DNA of 64,000 nucleotides, taken from contig NZ_JAUSYZ010000001.1 of NCBI RefSeq assembly GCF_030817195.1, positions 2,728,001 through 2,792,000 on the forward strand, in the 5' to 3' direction. Below the pieces are notes generated by a model. That model was not told the DNA's origin. It saw only the letters and a program-made list of their open reading frames with translations, and did not search any database. A program made the translations under genes and the position numbers. This document shows positions 8,260-16,082 of this stretch, in pieces (the first letter of the stretch is position 1; every line of letters begins with the position of its first letter). Source of the DNA: Arthrobacter globiformis (lineage in GTDB: Bacteria; Actinomycetota; Actinomycetes; Actinomycetales; Micrococcaceae).

Positions 8260-8903
8260 TGGCGGGCCTCTGCCACTGCTGAGAGAAATTCCCTGGCGGC
8301 CTCGGTGACTCGGGAGAAGTCGCCGTCAGGTTGCCATGGTTTTGTCACGGCGCTGCCGACGCCGACGCAGGTGACCCCAGCGGCGAACCATTCGGCGACG
8401 TTCCCGGGAGTGACGCCGCCCGCCGGCATGATCGGCAGGTGTGCCAGGGGGGCGAGCACCGACTTCGCATATGGAATGCCGCCGGCTTCGGTGGGGAAGA
8501 GCTTGAGGATGTCAGCGCCCGCCTCGGCCGAGTTAACAAGCTCGGTCGGCGTGTAGGCCCCGCTTACGGTGGGTACCTGGTACCGGTTTGCTGTCCGGAT
8601 CATTGCCGGGTTCAGCTGGGGACTGACCAGGAAGTCAGCGCCGGCTCGGATGCACTCGTAGGCTGAGTGCTCGTCCAGGACCGTTCCGGCTCCGATCGCG
8701 ACTCCGTTGGGCCCGTGCTTGGCAGAGAGTTGGCGGATTACGTCCACGGCACCCGGGATCGAGAGCGTGATTTCAAGGGCCCGAAAACCTCCGGCGATTG
8801 CCGCTTCCGCCACCTGTTCCGCAAGCTCTGCGCTCTCCAGGCGCACAATCAGGACCGCGCCGGACTCGTCAATGGTCTTCAGGGTGCGAAGTTTTTTATG
8901 CAT
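8256..8903 (-). CDS. eda: 2-dehydro-3-deoxyphosphogluconate (KDPG)/4-hydroxy-2-oxoglutarate aldolase
   Basis: A 215-residue class I aldolase. Visible family marks are GFRALEITLSIPGAVDVIR, IGAGTVLDEHSAYECIRAGA, FLVSPQLNPAMI, the Schiff-base lysine strand ILKLFPTEAGG and PAGGVTPGNVAEWFAAG. It splits KDPG or a related 2-keto-3-deoxy-phospho acid into pyruvate and an aldehyde. The start at 8903 has GAAAGG six bases upstream; a start at 8981 would add 26 residues without homology. It is followed by the overlapping kinase gene and divergent from the catabolic operon at 9081, implying a sugar-acid pathway. Confidence 0.9.
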   Translation of the reverse strand: MHKKLRTLKTIDESGAVLIVRLESAELAEQVAEAAIAGGFRALEITLSIPGAVDVIRQLSAKHGPNGVAIGAGTVLDEHSAYECIRAGADFLVSPQLNPAMIRTANRYQVPTVSGAYTPTELVNSAEAGADILKLFPTEAGGIPYAKSVLAPLAHLPIMPAGGVTPGNVAEWFAAGVTCVGVGSAVTKPWQPDGDFSRVTEAAREFLSAVAEARQ

Positions 8904-8974
8904 TGCTGGCCTTTCTTCTGGCCCAGGCAGTTTCCCTTGTTCCGGGGCGCCCCTGGGCCGCTGTTGAAGTGTCG

Positions 8975-9003
8975 TTGACAAACTCTCCCACCATCCATAC
9001 TGT
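8975..9003 (+). promoter_or_regulatory. Promoter of the plus-strand catabolic operon
   Basis: A consensus TTGACA (8975-8980) is followed after 17 bases by TACTGT (8998-9003). Operators begin four bases later, the same arrangement as at the MHS transporter promoter. Confidence 0.6.
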
Positions 9004-9006
9004 TAT

Positions 9007-9033
9007 TGCAACCGATCTCAGCAATCGATCTCA
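9007..9033. promoter_or_regulatory. Overlapping pair of LacI-type operators between divergent units
   Basis: TGCAACCGATCTCA at 9007-9020 is the exact reverse complement of the operators at 7286 and 7326. AGCAATCGATCTCA follows at 9020-9033, overlapping by one base as in the other cluster. Further GATCTCATACT copies occur at 9028 and 9051. The sites can control both the plus-strand operon and the divergent eda-kinase pair. Confidence 0.7.
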
Positions 9034-9080
9034 TACTGAGCGATCAACAAGATCTCATACTTAGCAAAGGAGCTGGCAGG

Positions 9081-10067
9081 GTGAGCAAACCACGCACGAT
9101 CATTCTTGGTGCTTCACACTGGCACGTTCCGCTGTACGCCCGGGCAATCGGCGAAGAACACCAGGTCGTCGCCATCAGTGACGAGGACGTGTCGCTCGTC
9201 CAGGGATTGGCGACGGCGTGGGGCGCTCCCGTTGAGGCGGACTGGCGTAGCCTGCTCGATCTGCCGGAGGTGGGGCTCGCCTATGTCTTCGGCTCGCACG
9301 ATGGGATGGCGGAAAAGTGCCTGGCCCTGATCGAGCGTGGCGTTCCGTTCGTGGTGGAGAAGCCGCTGGGAACGTCCCTGGCGGAACTTGTCCAGGTGCG
9401 GAAGGCTGCGGACGCGGCCGGTGTGCCCGCGACGGTTCCGCTCGTTCAAAGGGGCGGCCCCACCGACCGGTGGCTGGCCAAGGCCGGCCGGCCGACGTAC
9501 CAGAGGATCTCCTTCATCGCCGGACCGCCCTTGCGCTACCTGGCTAACGGCAATCCCTGGATGCTGGACCCCGCCACCGCAGGGGGAGGGTGCCTGGCCA
9601 ACCTGGGACCGCATTTCGTCGACCTGTTCCTGCAGTCCTGTGGCGAGTCTGCGGTGAGTGTCGACTCGCGGCTCTCGTCGGCCCTGCACGGCGGAGCTGT
9701 TGAGGACCATGCCAGCCTCATCATCACCACCCCGAGCGGGCGTGAAGCCATCGTTGAGGTGGGGTACGCCTTCCCGGGTTCACCGTTGAAGCGGTACTGC
9801 AGCTACACGTCGGCCGGCGGGGCGGGATTCGCCTCCGTTAACTCGGACGGTTCTGCCACGTTCACCGCGTTGGACGGGACAACGGAGTCCGCCGTGATCG
9901 ACGTGGACAGTGACCCTCTCTATGATCCCTTCGTACGCCGTGTCGCGCAGACGCTGGAAGATGGATTCCGGGGGCTGCCAACACTGGCCCAGCTTGAAGA
10001 TGTGATGCGCCCGATTTGGCAGGCATATGACGACCAGCACGGAGGAAAAGAAAATGGCCGACCTTAG
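9081..10067 (+). CDS. Gfo/Idh/MocA-family oxidoreductase
   Basis: A 328-residue NAD(P)-dependent dehydrogenase. The N-terminal Rossmann part has GASHWHVPLYARAIG in the dinucleotide loop and the family motif FVVEKPLGTSLAE; the C-terminal part has GGGCLANLGPHFVDLF, with the conserved histidine of the substrate site. Members oxidise sugars, sugar acids or inositols. The GTG start at 9081 follows AAAGGAGC. It is the first gene of the LacI-controlled operon and overlaps the regulator gene by 14 bases. Confidence 0.85.
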   Translation: MSKPRTIILGASHWHVPLYARAIGEEHQVVAISDEDVSLVQGLATAWGAPVEADWRSLLDLPEVGLAYVFGSHDGMAEKCLALIERGVPFVVEKPLGTSLAELVQVRKAADAAGVPATVPLVQRGGPTDRWLAKAGRPTYQRISFIAGPPLRYLANGNPWMLDPATAGGGCLANLGPHFVDLFLQSCGESAVSVDSRLSSALHGGAVEDHASLIITTPSGREAIVEVGYAFPGSPLKRYCSYTSAGGAGFASVNSDGSATFTALDGTTESAVIDVDSDPLYDPFVRRVAQTLEDGFRGLPTLAQLEDVMRPIWQAYDDQHGGKENGRP

Positions 10068-11049
10068 TATTGACGTTGTCGCGAAGGCGGCCGGTGTCCA
10101 CCGCTCAACGGTTTCCCGGGCATTCTCCCGGCCGGAAGCGGTGAAAAGCGAAACCCGCGAACACATCCTCCGCGTCGCCGAAGGGCTCGGCTACACCATG
10201 AGCCCGCTCGCCCAGGCGCTCCGCCGAAAGACCAGCACCTTCGTCGCGCTGATCGTCCCTGACATCACCAATCCGTTCTTTGCAGAACTTGCAAAGACCA
10301 TGACGCAGGCCGCCGATGAGCGCGGCTACCAGCTGCTGCTGTGCGTCACGAACGGAGACCCCGCCAAGACCGACGGGTATTTCACCGCGATGCAGGCCAT
10401 GTACGCGCCATTCGGCATCGTCGCGCCCTCCACGAAAGTCGACACCGAGGCCCTGAAACGCTTCGATTTCGGCCACAAGGTGGTGGTGATCGACCGTGTG
10501 GAAGGCGACTCCTCGGTTCCAACGGTCACCGTCGACAGCCGCCGCGGAATCATGCTGGCCCTGGAACACCTGCGTTCCTTGGGGCACACGTCCATCGGTT
10601 ACGTTTCCGGTATCGCCGGGACCCACACCGCCCAGGACCGGATGGACGCCTACCTGGAGCTGTCATCTGAAGGCAATGGCACGCCCCTTGTACTCGACAG
10701 CGGCTCCGATCCGGACGCAGGGGCGCGCGCGGCCAAACACTACCTGGAGATGGAAAATCCACCGACGGCGATTATCGCCGCCAACGACATGGTCGCCTTC
10801 GCGGTGATCTCGGCCCTGGGCCAAAGCGGCATCCGCGTACCGGAGGACGTATCGGTCATGGGCTTTGACGGCTTGGCCCTGGGGGCCCGGTTCAACCCGC
10901 CCCTGACCACCGTGCGCCAGCCGATCGCAGACATGGGAAACATCGCCATCGAACTGGCAGAAAAGCAGAACCTGGACGGCTCGGTAGACCACATCGTTCT
11001 GGAGCCTGAACTTCTGGTGCGCGCCTCCACCTCAGGACCTCGCAAATGA
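10054..11049 (+). CDS. LacI-family regulator of the catabolic operon
   Basis: A 331-residue regulator starting at the ATG preceded by GGAGGAAAAG. The helix-turn-helix reads LSIDVVAKAAGVHRSTVSRA, followed by the hinge helix (LAQALRRKTSTFVALIV) and effector domain (PDITNPFFAELAKTM; DRVEGDSSVPTVTVD; RVPEDVSVMGFDGLALG; LTTVRQPIADMG). It lies inside the operon it probably controls, so it is likely autoregulated through the operators at 9007-9033 and also represses the transporter through those at 7286-7339. The inducer is unknown. Confidence 0.88.
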   Translation: MADLSIDVVAKAAGVHRSTVSRAFSRPEAVKSETREHILRVAEGLGYTMSPLAQALRRKTSTFVALIVPDITNPFFAELAKTMTQAADERGYQLLLCVTNGDPAKTDGYFTAMQAMYAPFGIVAPSTKVDTEALKRFDFGHKVVVIDRVEGDSSVPTVTVDSRRGIMLALEHLRSLGHTSIGYVSGIAGTHTAQDRMDAYLELSSEGNGTPLVLDSGSDPDAGARAAKHYLEMENPPTAIIAANDMVAFAVISALGQSGIRVPEDVSVMGFDGLALGARFNPPLTTVRQPIADMGNIAIELAEKQNLDGSVDHIVLEPELLVRASTSGPRK

Positions 11050-11621
11050 ACGCGGCCAACGAAGGAACCCTGCGGCGGCTGCCCGGGCTGCGGCACACCG
11101 ACCACGTCGGCCTGACAGTTCCGAACCTCGAGGACGCCATCAGGTTCTTCATCGAGGTACTCGGCGCCGAGGAGCTGTACCGCTCCGACCGAGGACCCGA
11201 CGAAGAATTCATGCCGACGAACTTCGACGTCCCTGCCGATGCCCGGCTCACCCTCGCCATGCTCCGCCTGCCCCCGAACCTGAACATCGAACTTTTCGAA
11301 TGGAGCAGCGCTGAACGGCGGGAGACCCCGCCCCGGCACTGCGACGCGGGCGGGCACCACCTGTGCTTCGTTGTGGACGACGTCGACGAAGCGATCGGGG
11401 TGCTGCAGGAAACCCCGGGAGTCAGGGTGCTCGGGGAGCGCAAGGAAGTCGCCGGCGACAGCCCGCGCGTGGCCGGCAATCGCTGGACCTACTTCATAAC
11501 CCCCTGGGGGATGCTGATGGAAATCGTCGACCGGTCCCGCGTCGCATCCCCACCCCGGCTCGTCGGTCCAACCGACTGGTCAGCCACACAAGACACTTCC
11601 AGGAAGGACAATCAACAATGA
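11046..11621 (+). CDS. VOC-family (glyoxalase/dioxygenase fold) enzyme
   Basis: A 191-residue protein with two vicinal-oxygen-chelate halves. The first has RHTDHVGLTVPNLEDAIRFF, the second GGHHLCFVVDDVDEAI and a terminal YFITPWGMLMEIVDRS; the two histidine-bearing strands and the ending glutamate are the expected metal ligands. VOC proteins are metal-dependent isomerases, epimerases, lyases or dioxygenases, so the reaction cannot be named. It overlaps the LacI gene (ATGA) and the next gene by four bases, so it belongs to the same pathway. Confidence 0.8.
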   Translation: MNAANEGTLRRLPGLRHTDHVGLTVPNLEDAIRFFIEVLGAEELYRSDRGPDEEFMPTNFDVPADARLTLAMLRLPPNLNIELFEWSSAERRETPPRHCDAGGHHLCFVVDDVDEAIGVLQETPGVRVLGERKEVAGDSPRVAGNRWTYFITPWGMLMEIVDRSRVASPPRLVGPTDWSATQDTSRKDNQQ

Positions 11622-12520
11622 GGCTTGCAGGTCACACACTAGGCACTCCGGACCATACGGTCCCCCAGGCACTAAAGCTTTTTCGGGCCGCGGGGCTCGA
11701 CGCCGCCGAAGTCATCTACCAGGACGGCTACACCTCAGGTCTGCCACAAGGCGACCGGCGCGCCGCACTGGAGGCACTGAAGGCCGCGGAGGGTGAAGGG
11801 CTGCCCATCATCGGCCTCACGCCCTACACCACAGCCATCAATGCCCTGGACGAGAATGAGTGGCGCGGGGGAGTCGACGAATTCCGTGGCGCAATTGAAA
11901 CCGCGCATCTGCTCGGCGCCGACCGCGTACGCGTGTACGCGGGGTCCTGGCATCCCGGTGACACCGATCATGACCGGCGATGGGCGAAACTGCGGGAGGC
12001 CCTGCAGACCCTGGCCCCCGAGGCGGAACAGGCCGGCGTGCGGCTGTGCGTGGAGAACCATTTCGGCACCATGACCCAGACCGCGGCAGAAACCGCCGCG
12101 CTCGTGCAGGAGATTGCCCACCCGGCCGTTCGTGTTCTCTACGACCAGGCCAACCTCACGTTTACCCACGACGAGACGTTCGAGGAGGCCTTTGCCGTCC
12201 AAGGCGAGCTGATCGGCCACGTCCACGTGAAGGACCTCGTCTTCACCGATCCCAATGCGGCCTTCCGCGCAACGGAAACGGCCCGCGTCGACGCGTCCGA
12301 GCGCGCCGTCCGGTCACGGGTCATCGGTACCGGCGTCCTTCCCTGGCCCCAGATCCTCGCGGCCCTGCTGCGCCACGGCTACGATGACCTGCTGAGCATC
12401 GAGTACGAGTACCGCTGGCACCCGCAGGACCTCCCCACCCCCGAGGACGGATTCCGGGAATCTGCGGCCGCACTGCGCGGGATGCTCACGGAAATTGCAG
12501 AAATGGAGAACGCCCGATGA
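11618..12520 (+). CDS. Sugar phosphate isomerase/epimerase (TIM barrel)
   Basis: A 300-residue xylose-isomerase-like TIM barrel. Metal-site strands are seen in VRLCVENHFGTMTQTAAE, VLYDQANLTFTHDETF, HVHVKDLVF and LLSIEYEYRW. The start ATG overlaps the VOC stop (ATGA) and follows AGGAAGGAC; the longer frame upstream lies inside the VOC gene. Members isomerise or dehydrate keto-sugars and inososes. It is coupled on both sides by four-base overlaps. Confidence 0.86.
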   Translation: MRLAGHTLGTPDHTVPQALKLFRAAGLDAAEVIYQDGYTSGLPQGDRRAALEALKAAEGEGLPIIGLTPYTTAINALDENEWRGGVDEFRGAIETAHLLGADRVRVYAGSWHPGDTDHDRRWAKLREALQTLAPEAEQAGVRLCVENHFGTMTQTAAETAALVQEIAHPAVRVLYDQANLTFTHDETFEEAFAVQGELIGHVHVKDLVFTDPNAAFRATETARVDASERAVRSRVIGTGVLPWPQILAALLRHGYDDLLSIEYEYRWHPQDLPTPEDGFRESAAALRGMLTEIAEMENAR

Positions 12521-13512
12521 ACGGCCAGCGCCTTCGCGTCGGCGTCGTCGGCGCGGGCAACATCGCCACCATTGCCCAATTGCCCACACTCGTACAGCGC
12601 GATGATGTTGAGTTGGCTGCCTTGGTGTCCCGGCGTGAGGACCCGGGAAACCTGGTCCGGCGCTGGGGTTTCGGCGCCGCCTACCGGTCTGTGGAGGACA
12701 TGCTGGACGCGCAGGATCTGGATGCCGTCTTCGTCCTCACACCCCGGTCCGAGCATGCCCACGCGGTCCAGCTGTGCCTTAATAATGACGTCGACGTGTT
12801 CTGCGAAAAACCCCTGGCCCCCGCCACGGAAGAAGCCGAGCATTTGGCGGACCTCGCCGATGAACGCGGCCGCATCCTGATGGTCGACTTCAACCGCCGC
12901 TACGCACCCGTCTACACCGCCGGCCGGGAGCTGTTCGGCGCGAAAGGCGCTACCTTCTGCGTCGCGCAAAAGAACCGCCCCGGGTCGGAATACCGCGCGA
13001 CATTCGAGAACGCCATTCACATGGTCGACCTGCTCCGCTGGTACTGCGGCGGTGAACCCGTGGACGTGGCCGCACACGCAGCGGGCGACGATCCCTGGGA
13101 AGAAGACGGCGTCGCAGCCATGATCCGTTTCAGCACCGGCAACACCGGGGTGCTGATGGCTGCCCGAACAGCGGGTGCCTGGAACGAAAAGCTGGACGCC
13201 TACGGCGACGGCAAGACCGTGGAGGTACGCGCCCCCGAAACAGTGTCGACCACCGTAAGGGGGGTCACCACATCACGCGAGCTCAGTGCCGAGGCCTACG
13301 GCTGGGCAACAGCGACAGACACGCTCGGATTCTCCGCCGCCGTCCACCACTTCATGGACCGGGTCGCTGACCGCGCGCAGCCACTGACCTCCGGTCGCGA
13401 AGCCGTCCATACCCAGCGCCTGCTGGACCGGGTCCTCGCCGCCTCCGGACTGCCCACAGAAGAACAAGAGGGCCGGCAATGGGCAAGCCACGCCACGAGC
13501 GGCAACAGCTAG
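12517..13512 (+). CDS. Second Gfo/Idh/MocA-family oxidoreductase
   Basis: A 331-residue NAD(P)-dependent dehydrogenase with the Rossmann loop RVGVVGAGNIATIAQLPTL, the motif VFCEKPLAPATEEAE, ILMVDFNRRYAPVY and FENAIHMVDLLRWYCGG. It overlaps the isomerase stop by four bases. Two enzymes of this family plus an SDR imply several redox steps on one ring or chain, as in inositol or scyllo-inosose pathways, but eda in the same regulon points to an acid-type route. Confidence 0.86.
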   Translation: MNGQRLRVGVVGAGNIATIAQLPTLVQRDDVELAALVSRREDPGNLVRRWGFGAAYRSVEDMLDAQDLDAVFVLTPRSEHAHAVQLCLNNDVDVFCEKPLAPATEEAEHLADLADERGRILMVDFNRRYAPVYTAGRELFGAKGATFCVAQKNRPGSEYRATFENAIHMVDLLRWYCGGEPVDVAAHAAGDDPWEEDGVAAMIRFSTGNTGVLMAARTAGAWNEKLDAYGDGKTVEVRAPETVSTTVRGVTTSRELSAEAYGWATATDTLGFSAAVHHFMDRVADRAQPLTSGREAVHTQRLLDRVLAASGLPTEEQEGRQWASHATSGNS

Positions 13513-13607
13513 TCAGCACGGACACGCGCTCCACCCAGGACCGGGGCTGGCAGACAACCCAGGCTTTGGCACACCCTTTGAAACACCTCAAGTAAGGACC
13601 TAGAAAG

Positions 13608-13670
13608 ATGAAACGAGCAGCCCACCAGCCGACCGCAGGGCAGCGACGGACAAGCGGAGTTATCAGATGA
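13608..13670 (+). CDS. 20-codon leader-like ORF coupled to the SDR gene
   Basis: The ATG follows AAGGACC with suitable spacing. The ORF reads MKRAAHQPTAGQRRTSGVIR and its TGA overlaps the ATG of the next gene (ATGA). It may be a translational-coupling leader or the remains of a deleted gene; no homologue is known to me. Confidence 0.35.
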   Translation: MKRAAHQPTAGQRRTSGVIR

Positions 13671-14416
13671 GCCTTAAAGACCAAGTCGTTCTGGTAACCG
13701 GATCAAGCGGCGGAATCGGCGATGCAGTCGTCGACGCATTCACAGCCGAAGGGGCCCTCGTCATAGGTGCCGACCGCGCCCCGAAAGAGGGCCAGGAACT
13801 GGCCGGCTTCTTCCCGCTCGACATCACCTCCGAAGAACAATGCGCCACAGTTGTCCGTGACATCACAACCAGGTACGGGCGCATCGACGCCCTCGTCCAT
13901 GCAGCTGGAGTCCTGGGCACCACGCCGGACATCATGAATACAACGACCGAAGAATTCGACTCCATCATGCGGATCAACGGCTCCGGTACGTTCTCCATGG
14001 TCCGGGAAATCGCACAATCAATGATTGGGACCGGAACTCCAGGTGCCATCGTGATCCTCTCCTCCGTTGCAGCAAAAGAAGCCCGCCTTAACTACTTGCC
14101 CTATAACGCAAGCAAACTCGCCGTGCTTCACATCATGTGGTCCTTCGCCGAGCTGCTCGGTCCCAACGGCATATCGGTCAACGCCATCGCACCAGGCCCG
14201 GTAAACACTCCCATGTGGGCACAGTTCGCAAAAGACTCAGGACCGGATGCAGCCGCCAACCGGGCCAAGCGCGCCGCGCAACTTCCCATGCGCCGGTTCG
14301 CCGAACCAGACGAAGTCGCCCGCGCCATCCTTTTCCTTGCCGACCCAAACAACCGCTACATCACCGGCGTATCCCTCGATGTTGCAGGCGGAGCGCACCT
14401 CGGCATGGGGACCTGA
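13667..14416 (+). CDS. Short-chain dehydrogenase/reductase (SDR)
   Basis: A 249-residue classical SDR: cofactor loop VTGSSGGIGDAVVDAF, VHAAGVLG, serine in VILSSVAAKEARL, and the catalytic YNASK within LPYNASKLAVLH, ending in ITGVSLDVAGGAHLG. It oxidises or reduces a hydroxyl or ketone with NAD(P). GGAG lies seven bases before the start. It is the last gene of the catabolic operon, separated by about 150 bases from the preceding dehydrogenase. Substrate unknown. Confidence 0.87.
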   Translation: MSLKDQVVLVTGSSGGIGDAVVDAFTAEGALVIGADRAPKEGQELAGFFPLDITSEEQCATVVRDITTRYGRIDALVHAAGVLGTTPDIMNTTTEEFDSIMRINGSGTFSMVREIAQSMIGTGTPGAIVILSSVAAKEARLNYLPYNASKLAVLHIMWSFAELLGPNGISVNAIAPGPVNTPMWAQFAKDSGPDAAANRAKRAAQLPMRRFAEPDEVARAILFLADPNNRYITGVSLDVAGGAHLGMGT

Positions 14417-14473
14417 CCGGGACTGTCTGAATAACGGTGTGTGGGGTCCGGCCTGATCCGAAAGGAGACGGCC

Positions 14474-14610
14474 GTGTCAGAGTCCACGACCGAGATGACA
14501 GGGGTGATGATCGATCCTGTGACGGGAGAGATCATCGATCAGAAGGAGCTTGCGGAGCGGTTGCTCGCGCAGGCCAAGGAGCAGGGCGTGGGCCTGGTGG
14601 GCCCGGGGGG
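14474..14610 (+). pseudogene. IS256-family transposase, N-terminal fragment
   Basis: GTG start after AAAGGAGACG. The frame encodes the IS256-type opening (MTGVMIDPVTGEIID, KELAERLLAQAKEQGVGLVG, PGG) and is cut at the glycine-rich motif by the inserted IS110-family element. It resumes at 16083. The inserted element splits an mutator-type DDE transposase gene. Confidence 0.75.
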
Positions 14611-14627
14611 TGCCTCTATGGTTTTCG

Positions 14628-15845
14628 TCAAGCTGCTGAGGGCAGATTTCGTGGTTCCGGGTCCTGGTAGAGGGTTCCGTCTCGGAGCATGGCGAAGAGC
14701 ACGTCTGAGCGGTGGCGTGCGAGGGCGATGAGGGCCTGGTTGTGGCGTTTGCCTTCCGCCCGTTTGCGGTCGTAGTAGGCGCGCGACGGCGGGTGGTGCA
14801 GGGCCGCGAACGCGGAGAGGAACAGGGCGCGTTTGAGTTTCTTGTTCCCGCGCCGGCTCGAATGCTCGCCCCGGATTGACGTCCCGGAGCGCCGGGTGAC
14901 CGGTGCGATCCCGGCGTAGGAGGCCAGATGGGCCGCGCTGGCGAAGTGCTTGCCGGTCACTTCGGTGAGGATGCGGGCGCAGGTCCTGACGCCGATGCCG
15001 GGCATCGAGGTCAGGACCTTGTGAAGAGGGTGGGCCTCCACAAGGGCTTCAACCTGGGCTGCGACGTCGTCGCGCTGGTGCCGCAGAGCCAGCAGCTGCT
15101 CAGCTAGCTTCGGCAGCACGATCCCGGCCGCGCTGGTGCCCACGACCACAACTGTCTGTTCGCCGAGCGCAGTGAAGACGGCATCGGTGAGCCGTTCGGC
15201 AGCGCGGGGCGCGTGTTTCTTCAGCCGGGCTTTGACGTGTCCGCGACCGGCTGTCTTCAGTGCGGCCGGTGTCGGATAGCGCGTGAGCAGGTCCGCCACG
15301 GCAGGGTGATCGAGATGCGGACCGAGTGCCCGCTCGAGGGCCGGGTGGATCTGGGTGAGCAGCCCGCGGATCCGGTTCGAGGCAGCGGTGATCTGGCCAG
15401 CGAGGTCGTCGTCGAAGCCGCAGAGCACGCCGAGTTCGGCCAGGGTCTCATCGTCCAAGGCAATCGTCCGCAGCGTGTGGGGCATGCTCCTGGCGGCTTC
15501 GGCGATGATGGCCGCGTCTCTCGCGTCGGTTTTGGCCTGTCCGGGGTGCAGGTCCGCGATCCTGCGCATGGCCAGGCCCGGCAGGTAGCCGACCGCTGCG
15601 CCGGCCGCCTGGGCGACCGCAACAGGCAGTGCTCCGATGGTAGCCGGCTGATCCACGACGAGCAGGATATTCCCGTGCCCGGACAAGGCATCGAGGATCT
15701 CCCGCAGCCGGGCTTCGTCGTTGGGCAAGGCCCTGTCGAAGAGCTTCTTCCCGGCCTTGTCCAGGGCCACGGCATGGTGGCCGGACTTCCCCACGTCAAG
15801 ACCGATGAACACGTCAATGTCCTGCTGATCCAGAATCACCGCCAT
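14628..15845 (-). CDS. IS110-family transposase (DEDD recombinase)
   Basis: A 405-residue recombinase. The RuvC-like N-terminal domain shows DVFIGLDVGKSGHHAVALD, NILLVVDQPATIGALP and AKTDARDAAIIAEAAR; the C-terminal Tnp_20 domain shows LTSMPGIGVRTCARILTEV, YAGIAPVTRRSGTSIRGEH and RRGNKKLKRALFLSAFAAL. ATG at 15845 follows AAGGGAGCGGGT. Full length with no stop or frameshift, so probably functional. The second acidic residue falls in VVDQPA rather than the more usual glutamate context. Confidence 0.9.
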   Translation of the reverse strand: MAVILDQQDIDVFIGLDVGKSGHHAVALDKAGKKLFDRALPNDEARLREILDALSGHGNILLVVDQPATIGALPVAVAQAAGAAVGYLPGLAMRRIADLHPGQAKTDARDAAIIAEAARSMPHTLRTIALDDETLAELGVLCGFDDDLAGQITAASNRIRGLLTQIHPALERALGPHLDHPAVADLLTRYPTPAALKTAGRGHVKARLKKHAPRAAERLTDAVFTALGEQTVVVVGTSAAGIVLPKLAEQLLALRHQRDDVAAQVEALVEAHPLHKVLTSMPGIGVRTCARILTEVTGKHFASAAHLASYAGIAPVTRRSGTSIRGEHSSRRGNKKLKRALFLSAFAALHHPPSRAYYDRKRAEGKRHNQALIALARHRSDVLFAMLRDGTLYQDPEPRNLPSAA

Positions 15846-15889
15846 ACCCGCTCCCTTGTTCGCACGTCACTGACCTGTGCTGGCTGGTC

Positions 15890-16075
15890 ACGGCGGCAGG
15901 CGTCGGCATCCACGTTACGAAGGACCCGTCGTCGTGCCTCTATCAGCGATCAGCTGCCGCCAAGCCGGTCCCGGTGACAACACCCCCCGGATCATGAACG
16001 ACTGGGGGCAGAAACCATGCCGGAACCGACCGGCCAACACACCCTCATCCTGCAACAGGAACCGGGCTACGAAAA
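15890..16075 (-). ncRNA. Candidate bridge RNA of the IS110-family element
   Basis: The 235-base non-coding segment upstream of the transposase contains, in transcript order, CTGCCCCC (16011-16004) resembling the left target CAGCCCCC; CCGGGGGG (15990-15983) complementary to the right target CCCCCCGG; ATAGAGGCAC (15943-15934) identical to the element's own right terminus (14619-14610); and GTAACG (15918-15913) complementary to the left terminus CGTTAC. This is the target-loop then donor-loop order known for IS110-group bridge RNAs. The RNA ends are estimated, not seen. Confidence 0.65.
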
Positions 16076-16082
16076 AGGTAAC

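Larger units (their letters stand above)
14611..16082 (-). mobile_element. IS110-family insertion element inside an IS256-type transposase gene
   Basis: About 1.47 kb between the two halves of the interrupted gene. The left flank ends GGCCCGGGGGG and the right flank starts GGGGGCTGCTG; the uninterrupted gene would read GGCCCGGGGGGGCTGCTG, so the exact ends are ambiguous by a few G. There is no terminal inverted repeat or target duplication, as usual for IS110. The transposase runs on the minus strand; the long non-coding end (15846-16082) lies upstream of it, the IS110-group layout. Confidence 0.8.

Noticed and set aside
15213..15977. 254-codon plus-strand frame opposite the IS110 transposase
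   Set aside because: Antisense shadow; coding support belongs to the minus strand.
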